DNA of 64,000 nucleotides from Rhodococcus pyridinivorans (GCF_900105195.1 NZ_FNRX01000002.1:1302001-1366000); one strand, 5' to 3'. Shown: positions 22,854 to 31,444, numbered from the stretch's first letter. Made by a program: numbers and translations. Notes: generated by a model from the sequence alone, not told the origin.

Positions 22854-23034
22854 GTCCTCCGCGGCATGCCGCCGCTCGTTTCCACGAAATACGGGCTCAT
22901 GGTACCGAGAGAAGGAATCGGCGATGTCTGATTCGCGACGTCGTCGTATCGCTCGTATTCCCTTTCACGGATCGGAATGTGTTGCTATGAGGGCAACTAC
23001 GGCGTCAGCGCACTACCGACAGCGGCAAGTCTGC

Positions 23035-23904
23035 TCATGCTGCCAAGAGCATCGTCTCCCGGGGCGGAGTGGCAATCCTGTGCGACGTCACTTGGCGGCA
23101 TGGGCATCGCACTGCACGTCCGAATTCGTCGTCGGGCAACCAGCCGTACTCGTCGCACCGACCGCATCGTGGCGGGAGTTTCGGGCGGGGTGGTTGCAGC
23201 GACTGCCAGAGCGGAATCCATGCAGCTGCGGAGCGAGCCGGGTCCCATGGTCGATGACGTTCGAGCGCGGCGCGGACGAGAGCATCCACGCCGTGAGTGT
23301 CGATCGATTGCTCGACGAGGGTGCGCTTCGCTGGTGTCAGGGTGTCGAACCGTGCAGACAGGCCGGCCCGGCGGCACGCCGTGGCCAATCGGTCGATGGG
23401 AAATGGCTGCTGCTCACAAGTTGCATCGCGGGTGAGATTTGTCGGGTGGGGAAGTGCAGCAGGTTCATTTCTTGGTTCAAGAACGGTTCGGGCGACCGGG
23501 GTGTCACCCCGCTCGGTCGTTCCTGTCACCCCGCGGCGCTCCGTCTTGTCACCTCGTTCAGAGCTGCGGGGTGACGACGTGTCACCCCGCTTCATCGACA
23601 GGTTGTACAGGACGGGGCGGCGGTCTTCGCGAGGAATTGTCGCCGCAATCCGCTCTTGATCGCCTTTGGAAATGAGGCCGAGAGCGGCGAGCGCTTTCAG
23701 GCAACGCTGCACCTGGCGTTCGCTGATGCGGGCGTACCCGGCGAGCTTTCGCACGGACGGATACGCATCCGCGCCATGTCGGGACGCATGATTGGCCAGG
23801 CCGAGCAGCACGACTGTCAGCGCTGGTGCCGAGGGCATGCCGGGTGGCGTGGGGGACGGAATTTCGGCGCGTTCGAGCGCCCAGGTGATCGCTTCGATGC
23901 TCAC
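23035..23904 (-). CDS. Helix-turn-helix protein with C-terminal Cys cluster, replication/plasmid-type
   Basis: 289 residues from a GTG at 23904. The N-terminal third (AYPSVRKLAGYARISERQVQRCLKALAALGLI, read as AYPSVRKLAGYAR and ISERQVQRCLKALAALGLI) is a winged HTH of the type found in phage, plasmid and ICE replication or transcription proteins. A polar linker with repeated RGD or RGVTGT motifs follows, then a helical part and a Cys cluster CGRCDEYGWL...RCPC that could bind zinc. Such genes are scattered in Rhodococcus genomes, often alone. No integrase, relaxase or attachment site is seen nearby, so it may be a remnant of a mobile element. Confidence 0.65.
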   Translation of the reverse strand: MSIEAITWALERAEIPSPTPPGMPSAPALTVVLLGLANHASRHGADAYPSVRKLAGYARISERQVQRCLKALAALGLISKGDQERIAATIPREDRRPVLYNLSMKRGDTSSPRSSERGDKTERRGVTGTTERGDTPVARTVLEPRNEPAALPHPTNLTRDATCEQQPFPIDRLATACRRAGLSARFDTLTPAKRTLVEQSIDTHGVDALVRAALERHRPWDPARSAAAWIPLWQSLQPPRPKLPPRCGRCDEYGWLPDDEFGRAVRCPCRQVTSHRIATPPRETMLLAA

Positions 23905-24212
23905 GATGTCACCTGCCCGTGGGTATGCTGACGCATGTTCGACTCCTTATCAGTCGGACATCCGGCCCGTCGCGATGCCAGTCGCGGCGGGCCATCTGTT
24001 TTGAGTTGTTCGCACGCACGTTCGGGTGTGGTTGATCATCTTGGCATCGGGACCAACGGGCGTCAACGGTCTCCGCTATGGACGACGCGTCTCAGGAAGG
24101 CGCACATTGTCCCCCGTTCGGATGAAAAACATGAGTGATTCAAGAAAGTGACGTAACGGAAGAGTCGGACGCCGCGAAGATGCAGTGTCAGTGCATCTCC
24201 GATTGGGGTTCC
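23905..24212. other. Divergent intergenic region with an orphan terminator-like hairpin
   Basis: No gene is supported in these 308 bases. The hairpin GGCCCGTCGCGA/TCGCGGCGGGCC (23964-23993, one G-T pair) is followed by ATCTGTTTT on the plus strand although no plus-strand gene precedes it. It could be an attenuator for the gene at 24213 or the end of a small RNA that starts near 23910. Confidence 0.5.
23964..24003 (+). terminator. Orphan intrinsic terminator or attenuator
   Basis: Twelve-bp stem GGCCCGTCGCGA/TCGCGGCGGGCC with loop TGCCAG, followed by a U-rich tract containing TTTT. It stands 210 bases upstream of the gene at 24213 and opposite the divergent HTH gene. Confidence 0.5.
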
Positions 24213-24548
24213 ATGAGTGAGCGTCCATTAGTCGACCATACGGCCGACACGATCCAGTTCCAGCGCGTCGATGACCGTACGTTACGTCGCCAGGCCCGTG
24301 CGTCTGTCGGGCTCGGGGTCGACGGTGACGACCGGTTGCGATCGTCGACCGGTCACCCAACTACGAAGCGGGTTGTGTTCAAGGAGAGGAATGGCCCAAA
24401 CTTGTGGCTCATTACCGCGATCGTGGCGTTGATGGCGGCAGTTGCGTTGTTTGCCGCAGGCGTGGCCGTGAATCAAGCCCGTGATTCGACACCGACGTAT
24501 CAATCGGTCTATGTCCCGGAAAACGTACTGGGCGGATCGCAGAAGTAG
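24213..24548 (+). CDS. Small membrane protein of unknown function
   Basis: 111 residues from the ATG at 24213 (GGGG six bases upstream). The N-terminal 65 residues are polar and charged (MSERPLVDHTADTIQFQRVDD), then one membrane helix (LWLITAIVALMAAVALFAAGVAV, written here in two parts: LWLITAIVALM and AAVALFAAGVAV) and a short outer tail ending LGGSQK. Single-pass topology with the N-terminus inside is predicted. No family recognised. A terminator-like hairpin follows at 24571. Confidence 0.55.
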   Translation: MSERPLVDHTADTIQFQRVDDRTLRRQARASVGLGVDGDDRLRSSTGHPTTKRVVFKERNGPNLWLITAIVALMAAVALFAAGVAVNQARDSTPTYQSVYVPENVLGGSQK

Positions 24549-24570
24549 CTGCACCGACGCGAAACGCAGT

Positions 24571-24607
24571 GAGACCCGCTGGCAGAGGGGAGGAGCCAGC
24601 GGGCCTC
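24571..24607 (+). terminator. Terminator after the small membrane protein gene
   Basis: GAGACCCGCTGGC and GCCAGCGGGCCTC form a 13-bp stem with one mismatch and an 11-base loop, 23 bases past the stop. A further small hairpin, GTGTTGC-GGGGAG-GCAACAC, lies at about 24640-24659. Confidence 0.65.
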
Positions 24608-24702
24608 AGGTGCAGCCGATTCCCGGGGAGGGAAACGGCGTGTTGCGGGGAGGCAACACACTTGAGAGTTTAACCAGAATCGGTGCCATGCGGCGCATCG
24701 AA

Positions 24703-24722
24703 GTGGGGACTTAAGTCCCCAC
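24703..24722. terminator. 20-bp perfect palindrome past the galU stop
   Basis: GTGGGGACTTAAGTCCCCAC is a perfect palindrome with no loop, between the 3-prime ends of the small membrane protein gene and galU. It may act as a terminator for galU or be a protein-binding site; there is no U tract on the galU side. Confidence 0.5.
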
Positions 24723-24741
24723 CGATGGGACTGCACCTTGT

Positions 24742-25665
24742 TCAGTCGGCGCCGGAGGTATCGAGATTCAGCCGCTCTTGAAGCCACTTCCGGAGTCCAT
24801 CGCCGTACTCCTCGCTGTCGAGTGCTGCATCGACGGCTGCGCGGAGGTAACCACCCGGGTTCCCTAGATCGTGGCGGGTGCCTCGATGTACGACGACGTG
24901 GACTGGGTGACCTTCTTCGATCAGCAGCGCAATCGCGTCGGTCAGTTGGAGTTCTCCCCCTGCGCCCGGCTCGATCCGACGTAGGGCATCAAAAATCTCG
25001 CGGTCCAGCAGATAGCGGCCGGCGGCGGCAAGTGTGGACGGAGCGTCGGCCAGAGCCGGCTTCTCGACCATGCCGCGAACGCGCAGAACATCCGGATTCG
25101 CGACGTTGGGTACTTCCTCGACCTCGAACACGCCGTATGAGCTCACCTGGCTCTTCGGAACGTCGATGGCGCACAGCACGCTTCCTCCGCGCTTGGCGCG
25201 GACGCGAGCCATCGTTTCCAGGATGCCGCTCGGTTGCACGAGATCGTCCGGGAGAAGAACGGCGATCGCGTCTTCGTCCGGCTCCAGAGCGGCTTCTGCG
25301 CAACCGACAGCATGGCCCAGGCCGAGTGGCTTCTCTTGGACAACCGATTCGACCGTGAGCAGGTTGGGCGCGCGCCGTACCTTCTCGAGCAACTTGAGCT
25401 TGCCCTTCGCTTCGAGGTGCTCCTCGAGGTCGAAGTCATCGACGAAATGCGCGACGACTCCGTCCTTTCCGGGGGCTGTCACAATAAGAAGCCGTTGAGC
25501 TCCCGAATGGGCAGCTTCCGTCGCGACGAGTTCGATGCCCGGCGTGTCGACCACCGGCAACAGCTCCTTCGGCACAGTCTTTGTGGCCGGCAGGAATCTG
25601 GTGCCCATTCCTGCCGCCGGTACCACTGCTGTGCGGAAAGCTTTGCGCACTCCTACTTCTTGCAT
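24742..25665 (-). CDS. galU: UTP-glucose-1-phosphate uridylyltransferase
   Basis: 307 residues from the ATG at 25665 with GAGGG upstream; the frame extends to 26070 but that part lacks protein character. The nucleotidyltransferase signature GMGTRFLPATKTVPKELLPV is at the start, VEKP and LLPDDLV in the middle, and LTDAIALL near the end, as in bacterial GalU. It makes UDP-glucose from UTP and glucose-1-phosphate in the cytoplasm. UDP-glucose is the substrate of the ugd product encoded 2 kb away and a likely donor for the glycosyltransferases. It is transcribed away from the third glycosylphosphotransferase gene, with a palindrome at 25745-25762 in its promoter. Confidence 0.95.
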   Translation of the reverse strand: MQEVGVRKAFRTAVVPAAGMGTRFLPATKTVPKELLPVVDTPGIELVATEAAHSGAQRLLIVTAPGKDGVVAHFVDDFDLEEHLEAKGKLKLLEKVRRAPNLLTVESVVQEKPLGLGHAVGCAEAALEPDEDAIAVLLPDDLVQPSGILETMARVRAKRGGSVLCAIDVPKSQVSSYGVFEVEEVPNVANPDVLRVRGMVEKPALADAPSTLAAAGRYLLDREIFDALRRIEPGAGGELQLTDAIALLIEEGHPVHVVVHRGTRHDLGNPGGYLRAAVDAALDSEEYGDGLRKWLQERLNLDTSGAD

Positions 25666-26145
25666 GGTTCTACCCTCGCCTCCCCTGTCGAGCGCATGAC
25701 CGCGCCGGAATACCCGCGAATGCACGGTCAAAACGTTGAGCAATGGTGAGATACATCTCACCTTCAAGATTCCGACCGTCAATCCCGCATCACGTGGGGG
25801 TCGGTAAGCGCAGTCTAGGGGCCGCCCTGCGGGTTCGCGAATCGGTGAGTGCGCCGAAAGTGCAAGATAGCAGGGAGGATTGCCTTCGCCGGGACCTGTA
25901 AACGCGGATCGCGTCGCCAAATGTAACCGCGCGGCACACTCAAGAAGCAGGTTCCATCTGGACGACTGTTCAAAGCTGCCAGATCTCGTAAGTAACGTTA
26001 CAGTCTCAACGAGCGTTTTCGCATAGGAGCGACACGCATACAACTGGAAGAACTGCGCCCGGCTGGGCACGCAACGGGCAGGTCACGCGACCGGGGAGGG
26101 TACGCGGATCGGGTCCGGCGTTGCTTGTTCGTGCGAGCAGTAGGT
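25666..26145. other. Divergent intergenic region galU / glycosylphosphotransferase 3
   Basis: About 480 bases with no supported gene. It contains the strong palindrome at 25745-25762 near galU and a short GTAACGTTAC palindrome at 25992-26001 on the other side. No riboswitch-like fold was recognised. Confidence 0.6.
25745..25762. promoter_or_regulatory. 18-bp operator-like palindrome upstream of galU
   Basis: GGTGAGAT-AC-ATCTCACC is a perfect 8-bp inverted repeat with a 2-base centre, 80 bases upstream of the galU start. The size and symmetry suit a GntR- or TetR-type dimer. No copy was seen elsewhere in the window. Confidence 0.5.
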
Positions 26146-26186
26146 GTCTCGGGGAGGAGACAACGATGTGGGTGGTTGGGCTATGA
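26146..26186 (+). promoter_or_regulatory. Conserved leader, copy 3: hairpin/SD element and six-codon micro-ORF
   Basis: GTCTCGGGGAGGAGACA at 26146-26162 is identical to the two other copies. Eight bases after the SD an ATG at 26166 opens MWVVGL; its TGA (26184-26186) overlaps the main ATG at 26183. The leader is intact although the gene behind it is frameshifted. Confidence 0.75.
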
Positions 26187-27714
26187 CCGCCGTCGGGGAG
26201 GCGAGTCACGGCGTACCCGATGCCCTCGCGGGGGACTACGCCAATTCCATTCGTGGACAGCGTCAACCGCCGGGTTCGGCGAACCGTAGAAACTGGCAGC
26301 AGTCCTACATCAGCCGATTGATCTGGTCCGACGTAATTGTCGTTGTGCTGGCCGTCGTTGTGGCACACACCGTCCGATTCGGGCAGGGCGACCTATCGAC
26401 GACGGAGCCGGTTTCCGAACTCAGCTATGCCCTCATCTCGGTGGGGCTTGCCGGTCTCTGGTTGATTACTCTCGCGCTGTTCCGCACGCGGTCACGGCGT
26501 GTCATCGGCACAGGTCATAGCGAATATCAACGTGTCGTATCGAGTACAGCTCGACTATTCGGGTTCCTCGCGATCATCGCACTCGTATTCCGCCTGGAAT
26601 TGACACGTGGATACTTGGCGCTCGCACTGCCAGTCGGTCTCGGTGGTTTGCTGCTGTCGCGGTGGGTGTGGCGGAAGGTGATCGCGCGCAAGCGTGCTCG
26701 CGGTGAGTTCCGTACCTCGGTGCTGGTCGTCGGAGGGGCGCGGGCGGTGCGGCACATGACCCGAACATTCTCCCGTAAGGACGGGGAGGGCTACCGCGTC
26801 GTCGGTGTCTGCGTGCCCCGGTACTCGGGGGCCCCCGGCGACGTCATCGACGTCGACGGCCGGAAGATCACCGTCTACGGCGACGAGCATTCGGTGGTCG
26901 ACGCATTGAAGTTGTCGGGGGCGGACACGGTGGTGGTCACCGCGACGGAGACTTTGGGCAGCGAGGGTCTGCACGATCTGGTCTGGCAGCTCGAACCGCT
27001 CGAGACGGATCTGGTGGTCGCGACGGGCGTGGTCGATGTGGCGGGTCCGCGGATCGAGATGCGTCCGGTGGTCGGTCTGCCGCTGATCCATGTGGAAAAG
27101 CCCAGCTATCACGGGGCGAAGCGGTCGGGGAAGCGGATCTTCGATCTGGTCTTCGCCGGCGCGGCGCTGGTGGCGTTGGCTCCGGTGTTCGTGGTGGTCG
27201 CCCTGCTCATCAAGCTCAAGGACCGGGGTCCGGTCTTCTACAAGGCCGAGCGGATCGGTCTCGACGGTAAGCCGTTCGGGATGGTCAAGTTCCGGTCGAT
27301 CGTCACCAACGCCGACAAGATGGTCGACACCCTGTTGGCGCAGAACGAGGGTGCCGGTCCGTTGTTCAAGATGAAGGACGACCCGCGCGTGACCCGTATC
27401 GGCAAGGTGATGCTTCGGTTCAGCATCGACGAATTGCCGCAGTTCCTCAACGTCATTCGCGGGGAGATGAGTGTGGTGGGTCCGCGTCCGCCGTTGCGGC
27501 GTGAGGTGGAGGCCTACGACGGTCGGTCAAGCGTCGGCTGTTGGTGCGTCCCGGTGTGACCGGCCTGTGGCAGGTGTCGGGTCGGTCGGATCTGTCGTGG
27601 GACGAGTCGGTGCGACTGGATCTGTCGTACGTAGAGAACTGGTCGATGATCTCGGATGTGCTGATCATCGGCAAGACCGTCAAGGCGGTCCTGGCCAGCG
27701 ACGGCGCCTACTAA
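26183..27714 (+). pseudogene. Polyprenyl glycosylphosphotransferase paralogue 3, one-base frameshift
   Basis: The frame starting at 26183 gives 458 residues and ends at 27559 with the foreign tail RSSVGCWCVPV. In paralogues 1 and 2 the same place reads GGTCGGGTCAAG (GRVK); here it is GGTCGGTCAAG, one G short near 27525. In the next frame [21 protein letters not shown] and the usual end up to DGAY continue to a TAA at 27712-27714. The N-terminal membrane part differs from paralogue 1 but the rest is nearly identical in DNA. The lost part (about 62 residues) includes the conserved RPGVTGLWQ and DLSYVENWS segments, so the shortened product is probably inactive. A sequencing error in the GGG run is the main alternative. 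It stands directly before ugd. Confidence 0.85.
26643..27713 (+). repeat. Long direct repeat, copy B (with 10612-11680)
   Basis: About 1.07 kb nearly identical to 10612-11680 in the same orientation, 16 kb away. Recombination between the copies would remove the copper genes, paralogue 2 and galU. Confidence 0.7.
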
Positions 27715-27768
27715 TCGAGAAGAAAACATAACTTGCTAGGCCCAAAGAACCCGCTAGGAAGAGATCAA

Positions 27769-29097
27769 ATGACTTGCCGCATCGTAGTATTCGGAACCGG
27801 CTACCTCGGAGCAACCCACGCCGCGTGCATGGCCGAACTCGGGCATGAGGTGCTCGGAGTAGACGTCGACCCCGCAAAATTAGCGAAACTCGAAGCCGGG
27901 GAAGTGCCGTTCTACGAACCTGGGCTTGAGGATGTTCTCCGCCGAAATGTCGACGCTGGCCGTCTTCGCTTCAGTGCTTCCTACCAGGAGGCTGCAGAAT
28001 TCGGTGATGTCTATTTTATCGGCGTAGGTACTCCCCAAAAGAAGGGTGAATTCGCCGCAGACCTTAAATATGTGGACGCAGTAATTGACACACTGGTTCC
28101 CCTTCTTACTAGAGACGCTGTAATACTTGGTAAGTCGACCGTGCCGGTAGGAACCGCCGCTCGCCTGGGTGAACGCGCCCGGAAACTCGCCCCTGCGGGT
28201 GTGAACGTTGAGGTCGCCTGGAATCCCGAATTTCTTCGTGAGGGATACGCAGTTCAGGACACGTTGGAGCCAGACCGTCTAGTGTTGGGGGTGGACGTCC
28301 AACGGGGCGGGCGAGCAGAGGAAGTCTCTCGCGAAATATACGCAAATTTGCTCGAACGCCGAGTGCCATTCTTGGTTACAGATTTAGCAACGTCAGAACT
28401 CGTAAAAACTGCGGCCAATGCCTTTCTTGCCACAAAGATTTCGTTCATCAACGCGATGGCAGAAGTGTGCGAAGCTTCGTCTGCTGACGTCACGGTACTC
28501 GCTGATGCCATTGGATATGACGCCAGGATAGGCCGCCGCTTTCTCAATGCTGGCATTGGGTTCGGGGGTGGATGTCTGCCAAAGGATATTAGAGCGTTTA
28601 TGGCACGGGCGGGAGAGCTTGGCGCCGATCAAGCACTCACTTTCTTGCGTGAGGTCGACAACATAAATATGCGCAGGCGTACGCGCATGGTTGAGCTGGC
28701 GCGAGACGCAGTTGGTGGGTCGCTTCTGGGCGCAAGAATTGCCGTCCTCGGTGCAGCATTCAAACCCGACTCAGATGACGTTCGTGATTCTCCTGCGCTG
28801 AACATTGCAGGACAGATTCAGCTGCAAGGTGCCTCAGTGAATGTTTACGACCCAAAGGCGATCGATAATTCGCGGGCGTTGTTCCCCACGCTGTCCTATG
28901 CTCCCGACATCCTAGAAGCATGTCAGGGCGCCGATGCTGTAATGGTTTTAACCGAGTGGCCTGAGTTCAGAGACCTTCGACCCTCAGTCATCCAGGAAAT
29001 CGTTCGCAGCAAGGTAGTGCTTGACGGAAGAAACTGTCTTGATCCCAACTCCTGGCGAGATGAGGGCTGGACGTACTACGGAATTGGTCGGCCTTAG
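27769..29097 (+). CDS. ugd: UDP-glucose 6-dehydrogenase
   Basis: 442 residues from the ATG at 27769 (GGAAGAG upstream). It oxidises UDP-glucose twice with NAD to UDP-glucuronate. The NAD fold starts IVVFGTGYLGATHA; Lys213 (ELVKTAANAF) and the catalytic Cys269 (GFGGGCLPKD) are present, with the C-terminal UDP domain GAAFKPDSDDVRDSPA. Length and motifs match the family fully. It is the first gene of a plus-strand run to 37135 and the first with the lower GC and AT-richer third codon positions that mark this run. With galU it supplies uronic acid for the polysaccharide. Confidence 0.95.
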   Translation: MTCRIVVFGTGYLGATHAACMAELGHEVLGVDVDPAKLAKLEAGEVPFYEPGLEDVLRRNVDAGRLRFSASYQEAAEFGDVYFIGVGTPQKKGEFAADLKYVDAVIDTLVPLLTRDAVILGKSTVPVGTAARLGERARKLAPAGVNVEVAWNPEFLREGYAVQDTLEPDRLVLGVDVQRGGRAEEVSREIYANLLERRVPFLVTDLATSELVKTAANAFLATKISFINAMAEVCEASSADVTVLADAIGYDARIGRRFLNAGIGFGGGCLPKDIRAFMARAGELGADQALTFLREVDNINMRRRTRMVELARDAVGGSLLGARIAVLGAAFKPDSDDVRDSPALNIAGQIQLQGASVNVYDPKAIDNSRALFPTLSYAPDILEACQGADAVMVLTEWPEFRDLRPSVIQEIVRSKVVLDGRNCLDPNSWRDEGWTYYGIGRP

Positions 29098-29162
29098 ACA
29101 TAAGGTGCGCCTAGCCACAAAATCGGTACCATGACGCGCAGTATTACTTATTGGAGGAACGG

Positions 29163-30311
29163 ATGAGCGGCGTAATCGTCCACGAATGGATTGAAGAAAC
29201 AGGCGGCGCAGAGAAAGTCGTCGAGTCCTTCGCGGAAATTTTTCCCGATGCGCCACTGTTATGTCTTTGGAACGATGCGCCCCGACGCTTCTCCAACTCG
29301 GTAGTTCGCGAAAGCGCTATCGCGAGAACGCCGATTCGGAAGAGTAAGGTTGCTGCTCTGCCAATAATGCCTCTCCAATGGCGGCGATGGAAGGCGGGTG
29401 ATGCAACTTGGGCGCTGGTCAGCTCGCACCTCTTTGCACACCATGTGCGGTTCCGAGATGCGCCCGATATAGAAAGATATATTTATGTTCACACGCCGGC
29501 ACGATATATTTGGTCGCCGGATCTTGATCCACGAGGCTCCTCCGCAATTGCTCGGACCGTGGCGCCAATGTTTCGGAAGCTCGACGCCCGACGCGCGAAG
29601 GAAGGCGGATGCTACGCGGCCAACAGCGACTTTGTCGCGGAGCGAGTGCGGCGGTACTGGGGTATAGAGGCGAAAACTATATATCCGCCAGTCGCCGTAA
29701 GTGCGATCCAGTCGAGGCCACGATGGGTAGAATATCTGGACCGACAGGAACTAGACATGTACGAGCGCCTACCACAAGATTTCCTTCTCGCGGCTTCCAG
29801 ACTTGTACCTTACAAAAGAATCGATGAGGCCATTAGAGCAGCAGCGCTCACCGACTTGCCTTTAGTCGTGGCTGGTGATGGTCCGGACCGAGCGAGATTG
29901 GAATCAGTAGCCGAGAGTGAAAAAATTCCGGTCTATTTTCTGGGCCGGGTAAGCGATGCTTTGTTGTTTGCGCTATACCAAAAATCGTTAGCCTACATCT
30001 TCCTCGGTGTAGAAGACTTTGGGATTATGCCCGTGGAAGCGATGGCTGCTGGTGCGAGCGTTGTTGGCAACTCCGTCGGTGGTGTAGCTGAAACCGTGAT
30101 GGACGGGATAACAGGTGCCCTTTGCGACCCTAAAGACTCAGCCCAGCTAACTGATGCGGTTCGCCGAGCAATCGACTGTCGACCGGAAAAATCAGCAGCC
30201 CACGCGCAGCAATTTGACTCAATCCAATTTATGCGGGAGATCACGAATTGGGTCGGTCCGGAGAAGGTAAACTCGCCTAGGGCTCATGTTTGGTCTGGAG
30301 ATAAGAAATGA
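29163..30311 (+). CDS. Glycosyltransferase, family 4 (GT-B)
   Basis: 382 residues; ATG at 29163 with GGAGG six bases upstream. The N-domain has HEWIEETGGAEKV and YIYVHTPARYIWSPDLDP, the C-domain FLLAASRLVPYKRIDEAI, VVAGDGPDRARLES, YFLGRVSDALL and the nucleotide-sugar binding stretch VEDFGIMPVEAMAAGASVVGN with the EX7E pattern of retaining GT4 enzymes. The HTPARYIW motif is typical of mannosyl- or rhamnosyl-type capsule transferases, but the sugar cannot be read. It overlaps the next gene by four bases (ATGA at 30308). Confidence 0.88.
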   Translation: MSGVIVHEWIEETGGAEKVVESFAEIFPDAPLLCLWNDAPRRFSNSVVRESAIARTPIRKSKVAALPIMPLQWRRWKAGDATWALVSSHLFAHHVRFRDAPDIERYIYVHTPARYIWSPDLDPRGSSAIARTVAPMFRKLDARRAKEGGCYAANSDFVAERVRRYWGIEAKTIYPPVAVSAIQSRPRWVEYLDRQELDMYERLPQDFLLAASRLVPYKRIDEAIRAAALTDLPLVVAGDGPDRARLESVAESEKIPVYFLGRVSDALLFALYQKSLAYIFLGVEDFGIMPVEAMAAGASVVGNSVGGVAETVMDGITGALCDPKDSAQLTDAVRRAIDCRPEKSAAHAQQFDSIQFMREITNWVGPEKVNSPRAHVWSGDKK

Positions 30312-31444
30312 CCCCGGGCGTAACAATTTTGTCTACGGCTGACATTGACAGTGCAGTGTGGACAAACAAGCAATACCTTGCAGTTGGACTTGCCGGTAAA
30401 ACTAAGGTTTCGTACATCGAGTCTATGGGTCTACGGGCCCCGACGTTGTCTACGTCGGACATGCGCCGCATACTGGGCAAGATCCAAACACAAAGATCCG
30501 GCTCAAAGGTCTCGCGTCCTATCCCCAGTGATCTTCAGGTAGTTTCGCCAAAGGTACTTCCATTCCACGGAAGCGGGATGTGTCGTCGAATCAATCTGCG
30601 CCTGGTTCGAGACCATCTGTTGCGCAGAATCGACGAATCGTGCCGGGATGTACTTTGGACATTTTCTCCGTTGACCTACGGGTTGGAGAAAGAATTTGAC
30701 CGCGTCGTATATCATTCGGTGGATCTCCTCCACACCCTGCCCGGTGTACCTGCGAATCTGATATTGGAATCAGAGGAGCGGCTTTGCTCAATTTCTGACT
30801 ACGTGTTGGCAAGTAGCAGCGGTGTTGCCCAGCATCTTCAACAGTACAGAGGAGATGTCAGACTTTGGCAAAATGTTGCCGACGTGGAGCGCTTCACGCG
30901 ATCCGGTGCGGCACCTCGTGAGCCGCAAGCGGTGTTTGCGGGAAACTTAACCCCGACAAAGATTGACTTCTCGCTCCTCCAACAGGTTGCTGACCTTGGT
31001 TTTACGCTAAAACTTGCGGGACCGGTCAATATCGACGGTATCGCGGGACATTCGTTCCTGGATGAGCTACTTCAACGACCGAATGTCGAGCATCTGGGTA
31101 ACCTAAGTCTTGACGAGCTTTCTGATCTATTCAACCGTTCGATGGTCGGGCTCATACCGTACCGAGCGAACGAGTACACTCAGGGCGTTTTCCCACTAAA
31201 GGTGTATGAGTACATGGCCGCGGGGATGAGTGTCGTATCTACACCTATCGCGAGCCTGGTTGCTAGCGCCCCGCCGGGAGTAATCATCACGACGTTTGGA
31301 GACTTTTCACGGGACGTGGAGCGTTCGATCCAATCGTGGTCGGAAGGGAATGCGGTGAAGCAGTCCGAGTTGGCCCAAGGCCACTCGTGGACCAATCGTA
31401 TCGAGGAGGCTTGGGATCTCCTAAGTGAGAACCCGGGTGGGTAA
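30308..31444 (+). CDS. Glycosyltransferase, GT-B fold
   Basis: 378 residues, coupled by ATGA to the gene before. The N-domain has VLWTFSPLTYGLEKEFDRVVYHSVD and the C-domain AVFAGNLTPTKIDFSLLQQVA, KLAGPV, VEHLGNLSLDELSDLFNRSMVGLIPYR and FPLKVYEYMAAGMSVVSTP (read as FPLKVYEYMAAG then MSVVSTP). This is the pattern of TuaH/GumH-like GT1/GT4 proteins, with the final KVYEYMAAG loop for donor binding. It probably adds one residue of the repeat unit at the inner face of the membrane. Its last 20 bases overlap the most likely start of the flippase gene. Confidence 0.85.
   Translation: MTPGVTILSTADIDSAVWTNKQYLAVGLAGKTKVSYIESMGLRAPTLSTSDMRRILGKIQTQRSGSKVSRPIPSDLQVVSPKVLPFHGSGMCRRINLRLVRDHLLRRIDESCRDVLWTFSPLTYGLEKEFDRVVYHSVDLLHTLPGVPANLILESEERLCSISDYVLASSSGVAQHLQQYRGDVRLWQNVADVERFTRSGAAPREPQAVFAGNLTPTKIDFSLLQQVADLGFTLKLAGPVNIDGIAGHSFLDELLQRPNVEHLGNLSLDELSDLFNRSMVGLIPYRANEYTQGVFPLKVYEYMAAGMSVVSTPIASLVASAPPGVIITTFGDFSRDVERSIQSWSEGNAVKQSELAQGHSWTNRIEEAWDLLSENPGG

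Noticed and set aside
22135-23574. Plus-strand frame of 479 codons across the NadX-like and HTH genes
   Set aside because: It crosses two opposite genes and an intergenic region and has no domain.
23936-23946. GTTCGACTCC, a possible tRNA T-loop
   Set aside because: The flanking bases do not form a T-stem and no acceptor or anticodon arms are found; no tRNA was recognised anywhere in the window.
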